This document shows positions 24,824 through 33,163 of a stretch of DNA of 64,000 nt, piece after piece. The translations under genes and the position numbers were made by a program. This stretch comes from XN24 sp047921395. GTDB lineage: Bacteria; Pseudomonadota; Gammaproteobacteria; Steroidobacterales; XN24. The notes beneath the pieces are model-generated. The model made no database searches, was not told the origin of the DNA, and was given only the letters and a program-made list of their open reading frames with translations. The DNA is taken from the NCBI GenBank assembly GCA_047921395.1, contig JBLRWH010000002.1:50928-114927 (forward strand). Direction: 5' to 3'. Numbering within the stretch: position 1 is the stretch's first letter; the number at the start of each line of letters is the position of its first letter.

Positions 24824-26038
24824 ATGATTCCTCGCTCTCCGCCTCTTTCCGCAGGACAGCTGGCACGGTGCGCCGCGCGCTTCGGCCTGCTGGCCGCGTT
24901 CCTGTCGAGCGCGGGGCAGACTTTTTTCATCGGGCTGTTCGGCGCGGATCTGCGCGCCGAGTTCGCGTTGAGCGAGGGCGCGTTCGGCACCATCTATGGC
25001 GCGGCGACCCTCGCGAGCGGATTACTGATGTTCTGGCTCGGTGGTCTGGCGGACCGGCTCAGTCCGCGCCAGTCGGTCAGCGTGGCGCTCGGGATACTCG
25101 GCGCCGGGGCGCTGACCGTAGCGCTCGGGCGCAGCTCGCTGTGGCTGCTGCCGGGGCTGTTCCTGCTGCGGCTCGGCGGACAGGGCCTGACCGGGCACAT
25201 CGCCATCGTGACGACAGCGCGACACGGCGGCGCCCGGCGGGGGCGAAGCGTGGCGACGGCTGCATTCGGCTTCATTCTCGGCGAGGCGCTCCTGCCGCTG
25301 GTCACCACCGCCGCGCTGGGCCTGCTCGACTGGCGCTGGCTGTGGATCACGGTCGGCGCGTTCATACTGGTGGTGGCCATGCCCGTGATGCGCCGGCTCG
25401 CAGCGCCGCTGCCCGGCAGACCGGCGCCAGGCGCGGAGCCGGCGGAGCCGGAGAGTCCGAGCGGTCGGTGGCCGCTGTTGCGCGACCCCCGCTTCCTGGC
25501 CGTGCTCTCCGTCGTGCTGGTCGCGCCCTTCGTGGTCACCGCCGTGTTCCTGCACCAGGGCACGCTCGCGGAAATTCGGCGCTGGCAACCGTCCCAGGTG
25601 GCCGCCGCGTTCCTCGGCTTCGCCGCCTTCCAGGCGCTCGCCACCTGGCTGTCGGGACGTCTGGTGGATCGTATCGGCAGCCTGGGGCTGATGCGCCTCT
25701 ACCTGTTGCCGCTGGGTCTCGGCATCCTCGCGCTTGGCTTCCTGGAAGGCGTTGCCGGCCTCTGGTTGCTGTTCTGCGGCCTCGGCCTCACCGCCGGTTC
25801 AAACGCGGTGGTCGCCGGCGCCGTGTGGGTGGAGGTGTTCGGTGCCCGCCGCCTGGGGATGGTGCGCGGCGTCTATGCAGGCCTGATGGTGGTGTCGACG
25901 GCGATCGCACCGGCATTGCTCGGCATGGCGCTCGCCGCCGGGATCTCGCTGCAGGCCATGGCGATCGGCACGGCCGCCTGGGTGATGGCCGTGCCGCAGC
26001 TCGCCGCGCCGCGGCTCAGAAGTAGTAGCCGATGTTGA
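24824..26038 (+). CDS. Major facilitator superfamily transporter
   Basis: A 404-residue membrane protein with about twelve hydrophobic segments split by a hydrophilic loop (about 190-215, Pro/Glu-rich). The first cytoplasmic loop holds GGLADRLSPRQSV and the equivalent in the second half is SGRLVDRIGSLGLMRL, the MFS Gly-x-x-x-Asp-Arg pattern. Helix 1 ends SSAGQTFFIGLFGADLRAEF. The substrate is not apparent. The last 23 bases overlap the porin-like gene tail to tail. Confidence 0.85.
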   Translation: MIPRSPPLSAGQLARCAARFGLLAAFLSSAGQTFFIGLFGADLRAEFALSEGAFGTIYGAATLASGLLMFWLGGLADRLSPRQSVSVALGILGAGALTVALGRSSLWLLPGLFLLRLGGQGLTGHIAIVTTARHGGARRGRSVATAAFGFILGEALLPLVTTAALGLLDWRWLWITVGAFILVVAMPVMRRLAAPLPGRPAPGAEPAEPESPSGRWPLLRDPRFLAVLSVVLVAPFVVTAVFLHQGTLAEIRRWQPSQVAAAFLGFAAFQALATWLSGRLVDRIGSLGLMRLYLLPLGLGILALGFLEGVAGLWLLFCGLGLTAGSNAVVAGAVWVEVFGARRLGMVRGVYAGLMVVSTAIAPALLGMALAAGISLQAMAIGTAAWVMAVPQLAAPRLRSSSRC

Positions 26039-27137
26039 TATTCAGCCGGGAGCGCCACTTCCCGGCCGAGGCGCCGTCCAGCCCGATGCCGTCCCCGCCC
26101 GCGAACCACATGTTGCGGCCGGCGATCCAGTCGAAGTAGGCGAACACGCCGCCGGCGGAGACCGAGCAGCCGGTGACGTTCTGGATGGATTCGGCGGAAT
26201 TGTCGACGTCCGGGTCAATGTAAGTGAAGTTGTTGTAGCAGTTCAGGCCCGTGACCGGCCCCCAGTCCACGTCGAAAGAGTGCGCCAGGTTGGCCGACAG
26301 GATGTTGCCCTTCGCGGCAGCCAGGAACGGGAACTCGAAGGCGCCGATCTGGATGAAATCGCGCGACACGCCATCCGGGTTGCGCGGGTTGTACTCGTAG
26401 CGGATCCCCTGCAGGTGCAGGTTCCACGGCCCGTAGTTCCCGTTCATGTGCGCGGCCACCGCCCAGCGGTCGCCGTCGCGTGTCGTGATCTCGTTGTAGA
26501 TCTGCCCGCCCTGCAGGCTGAGGCCGAGTTCCGTGCTGCTGTCTTCGTCGTGCCGCAGCAGGCGCGCAGCGCGGAAATTCAACTGGTTCGTCTCGGTGTT
26601 CTGCTGCTCCCCGCCCGTCACGAGGTCAAAGGAATACCGCTCGGTGCGACTGTCGTCCGCATACTCGGGATTCTTGAAGAAGGCGTAGTGGAAGGTCCAG
26701 TCGCCGGCCTCCTGCACGACCTTCACGCCTGTGTCGTAGTCGTCCTCGAGACCCATGTAGTAGGTGCCGCCGAACCAGAAGCTGTGCGAGGCGTACGGCA
26801 GGATGCCGAACGGCACCTGCGTGATGCCGAGCTCCATGTGCAGGCCTTCATTGAAGCGGTAGCCCACCCAGGCGTGGTGGATCGCCTGGAAGTTGTTGTA
26901 TTGCCGCCATTCGGCGTTGAGCATGACGTCGCCGACCGTGCCGCGCGCATTGATGCGAAACAACTCGAGCTCGAAGTCGCCGAGCCGGTCCTTGTTCTGG
27001 TCGTCGTAGTCGCGCCATGCGTAATTCAGCCGGACGGCGCCACCCAGCTCGATGTTCTCTTCGGCGGCGCCGGCGCTAGCCGGCGGTGTCAGCAGCGCCG
27101 CGAGGACCGCGACCGCCAGTGTTCGTCCCTGTCTCAT
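26016..27137 (-). CDS. Outer-membrane porin-like beta-barrel protein
   Basis: A 373-residue secreted protein: signal peptide MRQGRTLAVAVLAALLTPPAS with AxA-type cleavage (ASAGAAEE), then many amphipathic strands with alternating aromatic residues (VRLNYAWRDYDDQNKD; WTFHYAFFKNPEYAD) and a C-terminal Phe (LNINIGYYF), the recognition end of outer-membrane barrels. The start at 27137 has GGGGAG 5 bases upstream. It is divergent from a sugar-type MFS symporter with operator-like sites between them, so I infer a carbohydrate or related small-solute channel. It converges with the preceding MFS gene. Confidence 0.82.
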   Translation of the reverse strand: MRQGRTLAVAVLAALLTPPASAGAAEENIELGGAVRLNYAWRDYDDQNKDRLGDFELELFRINARGTVGDVMLNAEWRQYNNFQAIHHAWVGYRFNEGLHMELGITQVPFGILPYASHSFWFGGTYYMGLEDDYDTGVKVVQEAGDWTFHYAFFKNPEYADDSRTERYSFDLVTGGEQQNTETNQLNFRAARLLRHDEDSSTELGLSLQGGQIYNEITTRDGDRWAVAAHMNGNYGPWNLHLQGIRYEYNPRNPDGVSRDFIQIGAFEFPFLAAAKGNILSANLAHSFDVDWGPVTGLNCYNNFTYIDPDVDNSAESIQNVTGCSVSAGGVFAYFDWIAGRNMWFAGGDGIGLDGASAGKWRSRLNINIGYYF

Positions 27138-27240
27138 GTTTCTCCCCAAAATCCAGACGTTCCTTTCCGTGCGGGCCACCGGGTCCTGCATTTGTGATCG
27201 TAGGGCCACAGTTGCTAACATGGCGACTCAGCCCAACCAG

Positions 27241-27254
27241 TGTAAACGCTTGAA
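27241..27254. promoter_or_regulatory. Candidate LacI-family operator
   Basis: TGTAAACGCTTGAA differs at two positions from the TGTAAACGCTTACA form common for LacI-family sugar repressors. It lies between the divergent porin-like and sugar-symporter genes. No LacI-type gene is in the window. Confidence 0.4.
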
Positions 27255-27275
27255 AGAGGAGCGCAAACCTCTGTT

Positions 27276-27304
27276 TTGCTTGAGAATTATACTTCCTCAG
27301 GCAA
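27276..27304. promoter_or_regulatory. Palindrome around a perfect -10 element, porin/symporter intergenic
   Basis: TTGCTTGAG and CTCAGGCAA are inverted arms (8 of 9 pairs) 11 bases apart. Inside, the minus strand reads TATAAT (27291-27286), a perfect -10 pointing toward the porin gene about 140 bases away; the plus strand reads TATACT toward the symporter. Neither has a good -35, which fits activator-dependent or repressed promoters. Just before the palindrome, CAAAC-CTCT-GTTTT (27264-27277) is another imperfect inverted site. Confidence 0.4.
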
Positions 27305-27366
27305 CGGGCGGATGATGCCTCGCCGGCGTTCCGGATGACCCGATCGAGCGTCGAAACAAGGCCGAG

Positions 27367-28698
27367 ATGAGCACCACGCACGACCGCCTGCCTACGCTGA
27401 TGCTGGTGCTGTTCGGCCTCGTCAACCTGCCGTTGTCCATGCTGATGTCGCCGACGGCGGCGATCCTGCCGAACTTCTATCTCGAGTACAGCGCAGTGAC
27501 GCTGGCGGGGCTCGCGACGGCCACGTTCATCGCGCGGCTGTTCGACGGCTTCACCGACCCGCTGATCGGCTATCTCTCGGACCGCTCCGGCACCCGCAAG
27601 CCCTGGATGATCCTGGGCGCGCTGCTCGTCGCCGCGAGCACCTGGTTCCTGTTCAATCCCTCTGCCGACGCGGGCCTGGGCCACCTGCTGCTCTGGTACC
27701 TGCTGGTGACGCTCGGCTGGACCCTGGTGGAGATCCCCCACACAGCCATGGCCGCGGAGTTGTCCACCGGCTATCACGAGCGCTCGCGGATCGCTTTGTG
27801 GCGCCAGCTGCTGGGGTTTGCCGGGGGGATCATGTTCATGGCCTCGCCCATGATCCTCATCGGCGGCAGCACGGAATTCAGCCCCGCCGTCATGCGCAGC
27901 CTCGCGCTGTTCATCATGATTGGCCTGCCGCTGTGCGTGACGCTGATGTGCCTCACCGTGCCCGAACCGGCGCGGCGCGTATGCGCCCGCCCGGTCCAGC
28001 CGGCCGACCTGTGGCGGGCACTGCGCGATACCCGCCCATTGCAGTATTTCCTGCTGACGCAGGTGCTGTTCGGCCTTGCCACCGGCGCCGTGGCGAGCCT
28101 GTTCGTGATCTACACCAGCCAGTACCTCGGCCTGCCCGACAAGGTCCCGCACATCGCGTTGCCCATGACGCTCGCGATGGCGCTCGGCATGCCCCTCTGG
28201 CTGCAGGTGATGAAGCACGTGGACAAGCATCGCGCCTGGGCCGCGGCGGCGGGCGGGATGATCGCAACGCTCCTGCTGGTGCCGTGGATCGCGCCCGGGC
28301 CCGGGGCGCTCAAGCCGATGATCGCCGTCATGACCAGTTTCGGTTTCTTCCTCGGGCTGTCGTCGATCGCGCTGCCGTCCCTGCTGGCCGACATCGTCGA
28401 CTATGACATCTGGCGTAACCGGCAGGACCGCGCGGCGATCTTTTTCTCCTTCCAGGCGCTGGTCACGAAGCTCAACCAGGGCATCGGCGGCGCGATCGCG
28501 CTGTCCATTCCGGCCCTGTTCGGATTCTCGGCCCGCGAGGCGCTGACGCCGGAGGCGACCCTCGGCCTCAAGCTGGCGTTCGTCGCCTGGCCATGCCTGC
28601 TGCTGCTGCCGATGCTGGTCCTGGCCTGGCGCTATCCGCTGGGGCGACGGGCGCACGGCATCCTGGCGCGGCGGCTCTCCGGGCGGACGCGCGGTTGA
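27367..28698 (+). CDS. MFS symporter of the glycoside-pentoside-hexuronide (GPH) type
   Basis: A 443-residue transporter with twelve predicted helices. FIARLFDGFTDPLIGYLSDRSGTRKPWMILGALL (about 57-90) is the characteristic GPH/MFS_2 block (DGxxDPxxGxxxDR), and ADIVDYDIWRNRQDRAAIFFSFQALVTKLNQGIGGAIA (about 342-380) is the second. Members import sugars or sugar acids with Na+ or H+. The divergent porin-like gene could give the outer-membrane route for the same substrate. A start at 27367 follows a weak purine-rich stretch. Confidence 0.88.
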   Translation: MSTTHDRLPTLMLVLFGLVNLPLSMLMSPTAAILPNFYLEYSAVTLAGLATATFIARLFDGFTDPLIGYLSDRSGTRKPWMILGALLVAASTWFLFNPSADAGLGHLLLWYLLVTLGWTLVEIPHTAMAAELSTGYHERSRIALWRQLLGFAGGIMFMASPMILIGGSTEFSPAVMRSLALFIMIGLPLCVTLMCLTVPEPARRVCARPVQPADLWRALRDTRPLQYFLLTQVLFGLATGAVASLFVIYTSQYLGLPDKVPHIALPMTLAMALGMPLWLQVMKHVDKHRAWAAAAGGMIATLLLVPWIAPGPGALKPMIAVMTSFGFFLGLSSIALPSLLADIVDYDIWRNRQDRAAIFFSFQALVTKLNQGIGGAIALSIPALFGFSAREALTPEATLGLKLAFVAWPCLLLLPMLVLAWRYPLGRRAHGILARRLSGRTRG

Positions 28699-28704
28699 TG
28701 CGCG

Positions 28705-28818
28705 TCAGGCGCGGCGCGCGATCTCCCGGCGACGCATGCGCCTCGTGCGGCGACCCTGGCGGACATCACTGGCCGCGGGGGACATACGGCCCCTCGGGAT
28801 GGACTTACGACTTTCCAT
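28705..28818 (-). CDS. Candidate small Arg-rich protein, 37 aa
   Basis: ATG at 28818 is preceded by GGAGG at 6 bases, one of the strongest ribosome binding sites in the window. The product begins MESRKSIPRGRMSPAASD and ends RRMRRREIARRA, with 13 Arg in 37 residues. Upstream, a TAATAT -10-like hexamer (28864-28859) would give a leader of about 33 bases; the -35 is poor. It ends 6 bases after the GPH symporter stop, convergently. I know no family for it; high Arg content could also be chance in GC-rich DNA. Confidence 0.45.
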   Translation of the reverse strand: MESRKSIPRGRMSPAASDVRQGRRTRRMRRREIARRA

Positions 28819-29126
28819 GGCAGCCTCCGTGGCTCTGGCTGGACCTTAACAGGCCAGCATATTAGCCAGCGGGTTCCGCGCGGAAAGTGACCCAGGTCAT
28901 GTCCGTAGGCGATTGTTTTAAGTAGTTTTCCTGACTGTGAACCGCATCACACCAGGTGCGTCGGACCAACCGCGGCGCGGGCTCCCTGGCCGCGAAGAAA
29001 TAAGGTTCTTCGCAGATTAGCGTGAAGGCTGTGGAGCGATGGGTGGCCCACAAACCATGACACCAACTGACGGGGCCCGTAAGCCCCCGGCTCCCATCGA
29101 AAGACCTGCCTCGTAGTCCTACCTGT
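28819..29126. other. Gene-poor intergenic stretch with a hairpin
   Basis: About 400 bases between the small Arg-rich ORF and the membrane protein gene hold no gene I can support. Base composition is less GC-rich than the flanks (for example TTGTTTTAAGTAGTTTTCC at 28912). GCGAAGAA and TTCTTCGC (28992-28999, 29006-29013) form a perfect 8-bp inverted repeat with a 6-base loop, without U-run. CGATGGG near 29037 and CCCATCG near 29094 could close a larger fold. A 63-codon TTG-start frame on the minus strand lacks a ribosome site. Confidence 0.5.
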
Positions 29127-29176
29127 CTATCTTCTCCGCGCCTCTGCCTGTCTGCGTCTCCGCGCGAGCCGATTTT
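29127..29176. repeat. Dispersed GCAGAGACGCAGAG-type repeat, copy C
   Basis: Starts TATCTTCTCCGCGCCTCTGC and continues TCTGCGTCTCCGCGCGAGC. It aligns with copies A and B at 6.2-6.4 kb, 23 kb away, and lies in the 3' region of the membrane protein gene. Confidence 0.6.
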
Positions 29177-29225
29177 CCCGGCAAAGTGCGATGAACCAGA
29201 AATAAGCCGGGACGCGTCGTTGTGC

Positions 29226-29849
29226 CTAGCTGGGCGGCCAGGGATGCAGGTCGGCCGCGAGGATGGCCAGCGTGGACCCCACCGTGTGGTGGGTCAGCAC
29301 CGGCGCCAGCAGGATGAGCGCGGCCCAGGTCAACGTGAACACCACCGCGAACTTGTCGCCCCGGCTCCACGGACGCCGCCACGGGGGGCGCTCGTCCACG
29401 ACCTCCGCCACCTGCTCGCGCCTGGGGCCATTGCGCGCGGCGACCGCCTTCACCACATGCGCCGCCTCGTCCACCGTCATCAGCACGCCGCGAATGCTGC
29501 GCTGCCAGGCGACCGCCCGCGCCGCGGTTTGCGCGCCTGCGCGCGCGGCGGCCCCGAGCCCCGCCAGGCCGAACAGCAGCTCGAGATAGAGCCCGAGCCA
29601 CAGCGCGACCAGCACGAGGCCGATATCCAGTTTGAGGTGCCACAACACGCGACCCGCCCGGTGATCGAGGATGCCCTGGCGCCCCATCGCGAACCACTCG
29701 AGCACGGCGTGGGCCGCGACGACTGCGACCAGCCAGAACAGCGAGATCGTCATGCTGAGCACGAGGCCCAGGCCGACGTAAAATACGATGAACAGCCAGC
29801 TGTCGTCGTGCTCCGCGATCCAGGCCAGGACACGTTGGCGCGCCGTCAT
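29226..29849 (-). CDS. Integral membrane protein of unknown function
   Basis: A 207-residue protein with about four or five hydrophobic segments: DSWLFIVFYVGLGLVLSMTI (about 15-34), LFWLVAVVAAHAVLEWF, LDIGLVLVALWLGLYLELLFGL, and FAVVFTLTWAALILLAPVL near the C-terminus. Between them is a soluble Ala/Arg-rich loop (about 105-160) with TVDEAAHVVKAVAAR. I do not recognise the family. It begins 64 bases after the B12-binding radical SAM gene on the same strand and may act with it. Start placed at 29849 (MTARQRVLAW); an in-frame start 17 codons upstream exists. Confidence 0.65.
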   Translation of the reverse strand: MTARQRVLAWIAEHDDSWLFIVFYVGLGLVLSMTISLFWLVAVVAAHAVLEWFAMGRQGILDHRAGRVLWHLKLDIGLVLVALWLGLYLELLFGLAGLGAAARAGAQTAARAVAWQRSIRGVLMTVDEAAHVVKAVAARNGPRREQVAEVVDERPPWRRPWSRGDKFAVVFTLTWAALILLAPVLTHHTVGSTLAILAADLHPWPPS

Positions 29850-29913
29850 TCCGGCGACGGTTGCTTGTTCGATGCGCGGGCCCCCCTGCCAATATCCCAA
29901 GGTTAGACAAGAA

Positions 29914-31632
29914 TCAGCTCCCGCGCAGGTAGTTCGCCGCGACCTTCATGATCGCCGGGAGACGGAAACTCAGCATGTGACGCTGCCAGAACAGTTCCTG
30001 CTTGTCGCAGACGGTGCTGTTGCTGAAGCGCGAAATCTCGCCGCGCAGCCGGGCGGCGTCGTCGGGGTCCATCGCTCCGTCGATCCCTGCGTTCAGCCGC
30101 GCCCGCAGCCGGCGCGCCGCGGCGATGCCATCTGCGACCGCCTGCGCCTGCTGCGCCGAAATCCGCCCATAGCGCAGCTTCAGCGCATTCAACCGCTCGG
30201 CCGCGTCATAGGTCGCGTCCACCAGCTGGGCACGGGTCATCCACTCCGTCTCGTAATTGAGAATGTGCTCCCAGCTCGGCTGCACGAGCAGCTGGCGATG
30301 CTCCTCGAGCGTATGGGCGAACTTGCGGTAGCCGAAACGTTCCGGTTCCTCGAAGATCTGGCTGCCCGGGTCAAGGAACGGGCCCATCGGCGAAATGAAG
30401 CACTGCAGCCGGGGGTCGCCCCACTGGAACAGCCGCTCGCAGTAGTCGACGGTCTCCATCACCGACTCGTAGGTCTGCTTCGGCAGGCCGATCATGTAGA
30501 ACACGTCGATGCGGCGGCAATTCAGCTTCAGCGCCTCGCGCAGCATATTCTCCATCGCGTCGTTCTCGTACCCGGCCTGGCCCTCCATGGCGTGGCGCAC
30601 GATCTTGTCATGGCTCTCCGGGCTGACCTCGAAGCTCCAGTTCGGCAGCTTCGCATCGACGTACTGCAGAAAGTCGGTCGGCGGCACGTCGAAGAACTCG
30701 AAGCAGATCCCGTTCGTCACTCCGGCCGCGGCGATCTCGTCGATCACCCGGGTGGCGTACTTGCGTCCGCCCTGCAGCAGGTCGCCCGGGATGACGATGG
30801 CGCCGCGCGACAGGCGGCTGATCGCCGCGAGGTTGGCCGCCAGGTTGGCCGGGCTGCGGAACACCGGCTTGCGGCGCAGCGTCAGGTGCGTGCAGGTCGT
30901 GGCGGAACTGCCGCAAGTGATGCATTCGAAGGCGCAGCCTTTCAGGGGCAGGACCATGGTGGTCGGGTTGCGCAGCCAGCCGTTGAACGGCAGCACGCTG
31001 GCGAAATCGCGATAGCGAAGCGCCATCTCGATAAGGAGCTCGGGGCGGACGTCGATGTAATCCAGCGTCTTCGGGATGAAGGTCAGCGGGTTGACGCGGA
31101 TCGCGCCGTCCTTGCGCCAGCTGAGGTTGGGGATGTCGTCCAGCGGGCCGCCGTCCTGCAGGGCGCTCAACAGCTGGTGCAGCGGCGGCTCCGTGCTGTC
31201 GCCGCGCATGACGAAATCCACTTCCGGGTAACCGAGCAGTTCCTGGTGGAAATAGGTCGCGGACAGGCCGCCAAAAATCACAGGGACGTCCGGGTGCACC
31301 TCCTTGGCGAGGCGCGCGATCTCGATGGCGCCGTGACAGTGCGGCATCCAGTGCAGGTCGATGCCGATCGCCCGGGGGCGCTGCTTCGCGAGAAACTTCC
31401 TCACGTCGAAACGCTTGTCGGTAAGCATGCGCAGCGCCAGGTTGACGATGCGCACCTGCATGCCCCGTTGCTGCAGGTAGCCGGCGATAGTCAGGAACCC
31501 GATCGGATAAAGCTCGAACACGACCGACGACGGCACCATGTCGCTGACCGGCCCGTAGAGAATCGACTTCTCGCGGAAGTCATAGACGCTGGGCGGGTGC
31601 AGCAGCAGCAGGTCGATCGTCTTGGCGGGCAT
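29914..31632 (-). CDS. B12-binding domain/radical SAM protein
   Basis: A 572-residue protein with an N-terminal cobalamin-binding (Rossmann-like) domain (about 1-200; YPIGFLTIAGYLQQRG, PVIFGGLSATYFHQELL) and a radical SAM core with CAFECITC (about 232-239, CxxxCxxC), then FEVSPESHDKIVRHAMEGQAGY and VFYMIGLPKQTYESVMETVDYCE. The layout matches the group I recall as the TIGR04190/Ta0216 family, with unknown reaction. The usual cobalamin His motif (DxHxxG) is not evident, as in many class B enzymes. Relatives in this superfamily methylate unactivated carbons or rearrange lipids. The adjacent membrane protein is a possible partner. Confidence 0.82.
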   Translation of the reverse strand: MPAKTIDLLLLHPPSVYDFREKSILYGPVSDMVPSSVVFELYPIGFLTIAGYLQQRGMQVRIVNLALRMLTDKRFDVRKFLAKQRPRAIGIDLHWMPHCHGAIEIARLAKEVHPDVPVIFGGLSATYFHQELLGYPEVDFVMRGDSTEPPLHQLLSALQDGGPLDDIPNLSWRKDGAIRVNPLTFIPKTLDYIDVRPELLIEMALRYRDFASVLPFNGWLRNPTTMVLPLKGCAFECITCGSSATTCTHLTLRRKPVFRSPANLAANLAAISRLSRGAIVIPGDLLQGGRKYATRVIDEIAAAGVTNGICFEFFDVPPTDFLQYVDAKLPNWSFEVSPESHDKIVRHAMEGQAGYENDAMENMLREALKLNCRRIDVFYMIGLPKQTYESVMETVDYCERLFQWGDPRLQCFISPMGPFLDPGSQIFEEPERFGYRKFAHTLEEHRQLLVQPSWEHILNYETEWMTRAQLVDATYDAAERLNALKLRYGRISAQQAQAVADGIAAARRLRARLNAGIDGAMDPDDAARLRGEISRFSNSTVCDKQELFWQRHMLSFRLPAIMKVAANYLRGS

Positions 31633-31658
31633 GTCGGGCAGCGCTCCTTCCGCGTGGC

Positions 31659-32347
31659 TTATGGGCTGAATGGCGCGACGCGCACGCCGTCGTCGAGGGC
31701 GTCGTCCGGATGCAGGACGACCCGGTCACCCGGCGACAGTCCCTCGATGACTTCGGTCAGCAGGCCGCTGCCGGGGCCGAGCCTCACCGGGCGCAGCCGC
31801 GCTGCGCTCGTCCTCGACGACGAGCGCGCTGATCTTCGTGAAGCCGCTCGGCTCGACGATTCGCGCAATCCCCTCGAGCACCTTGTCGCCGCCCCTGCGC
31901 TCGAACAATACCCGTCCGCCCGGCGCGATGCGAACGGCATCGCGCGACAGCAGCTCGACCTCGAGCCGGCGCGGCCGCAGGCAACGCCTCCATGGCGCGC
32001 ATCCGGCTGCGCGCCTCGGCTTCCGCGCGCGTGCGCGGGTCGAGCACCGTCGAACGCAGCGGATCGAGCACGGCGAGGGGGGCGACGACGCGGGTCTCGA
32101 CCTGGTTGACGCCCGGCAGCTCCGTGAACTTTTCCGCCACTGCTTCCGGGGCACGGACGAGGTTCACGAACACCTTGGCGAAGCGCTGGTCGATGTAATA
32201 GCGCGTCTGCGTGATCTGCAGCGACTCGTACGTCACGCGCGACATGACGAACGTCGAGATCCCCCCGATCATGACCAGCGAGATCGCCACGGCCATGCCC
32301 CGCATGTGCCAGAGATCCCGCAGCAGCTTGCGGTCTAGGGCGCGCAT
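31659..32347 (-). pseudogene. Fused remains of an FtsX-type ABC permease and an HlyD-type adaptor
   Basis: From ATG 32347, which overlaps the ATPase stop, about 95 residues match the start of an FtsX/MacB-type permease (MAVAISLVMIGGISTFVMSR, FTELPGVNQVETRVVAPLAV). Near 32060 the same frame becomes adaptor-like (LDPRTRAEAEARSRMRA). The adaptor match then moves to another frame (EVELLSRDAVRIAPGGRVLF...EPSGFTKISAL, about 31985-31805), then to a third (ARLRPVRLGPGSGLLTEVIE...VAPFSP), ending at 31659. Complete relatives have a permease of about 800 residues and an adaptor of about 400; only about 230 codons of mixed origin remain. I infer one large deletion plus at least one more deletion or frameshift. 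Confidence 0.8.
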
Positions 32348-33057
32348 CACCAGTGCAACTCCGCCGGCGCCTTGCGCGTCTCGTTGCGCTCGGAGCCCGC
32401 GATCTGGCCGTCCGCCATGCGGATCACGCGATCGGCCATCTCGGCGATCACCATGTTGTGGGTGATGACGACTGTCGTGGTGCCGAGTTCCCGGTTGGCA
32501 CGCTCCAGCGCCTCGAGCACGACGATCCCCGTGGCGGAGTCCAGCGCGCCGGTCGGCTCGTCGCACAGCAGCACCGCAGGGTTCTTGGCGATGGCACGGG
32601 CGATGGCGACCCGCTGCTGCTCGCCGCCGGACAACTGGGCGGGGAAGTGATCGAGCCGCTTGCCCATCCCCACGAGCTCGAGCGCGTCCTCGGGCTTCAT
32701 CGGCCGGGTGGCGATCTCCGTCACCGCGGCAACGTTCTCGCGCGCCGTCAGGCTCGGAATCAGGTTGTAGAATTGAAAGACGAAGCCGACATGATCGCGA
32801 CGAAAAGCCGTAAGTTCGCGCTCATTCGCTGCCGTCAGGTCCTGGCCGCTGTACCACACCTGGCCCGAAGTCGCGGTGTCCAGGCCGCCGAGAATGTTCA
32901 ACAGGGTGGACTTGCCGCTGCCGGACGGGCCCAGCAGGACGACGAATTCGCCGCCGTAGAGATCGAGGTCCAGGTTGCGCAGGGCGACCACTTCCACCTC
33001 GCCCATGCGATAGATCTTCGTCAGGCCGCGCGCACGAAAGACGACGGGCGTATCCAT
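32347..33057 (-). CDS. ABC transporter ATP-binding protein (LolD/MacB type)
   Basis: A 236-residue ATPase with Walker A GPSGSGKS (about 42-49), Q-loop FVFQFYNLIPSLTA, signature LSGGEQQRVAIARA (about 143-156), Walker B AVLLCDEPTGALDS and the switch His in VVITHN. This type powers FtsX-like permeases for export or lipoprotein/lipid extraction. The downstream partner permease and adaptor are degraded, so the ATPase appears orphaned. The reading frame is intact, which suggests the decay is recent or that it serves another permease. Confidence 0.9.
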   Translation of the reverse strand: MDTPVVFRARGLTKIYRMGEVEVVALRNLDLDLYGGEFVVLLGPSGSGKSTLLNILGGLDTATSGQVWYSGQDLTAANERELTAFRRDHVGFVFQFYNLIPSLTARENVAAVTEIATRPMKPEDALELVGMGKRLDHFPAQLSGGEQQRVAIARAIAKNPAVLLCDEPTGALDSATGIVVLEALERANRELGTTTVVITHNMVIAEMADRVIRMADGQIAGSERNETRKAPAELHW

Positions 33058-33163
33058 CCCCGCAGCATACCCGTCGGCCCACGGGCTGCCGATGCGTGAT
33101 TTGCGAACCCCGGACCCGCCACGATTGCCCCCGTCACACGCCTTGGGCTAACTTCAGAGTGTG

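Noticed and set aside
24265..26025. 586-codon frame overlapping the Lys/Arg-rich gene and the MFS gene
   Set aside because: It crosses two better supported genes, and its Arg/Ala-rich translation lacks membrane or domain pattern.
28862..29053. 63-codon minus-strand frame in the intergenic block
   Set aside because: TTG start, no ribosome binding site, third-position composition unlike the real genes, and it contains the hairpin.
29788..32109. 773-codon frame antisense to the B12-binding radical SAM gene
   Set aside because: The minus-strand gene has clear catalytic motifs; the antisense frame has none.
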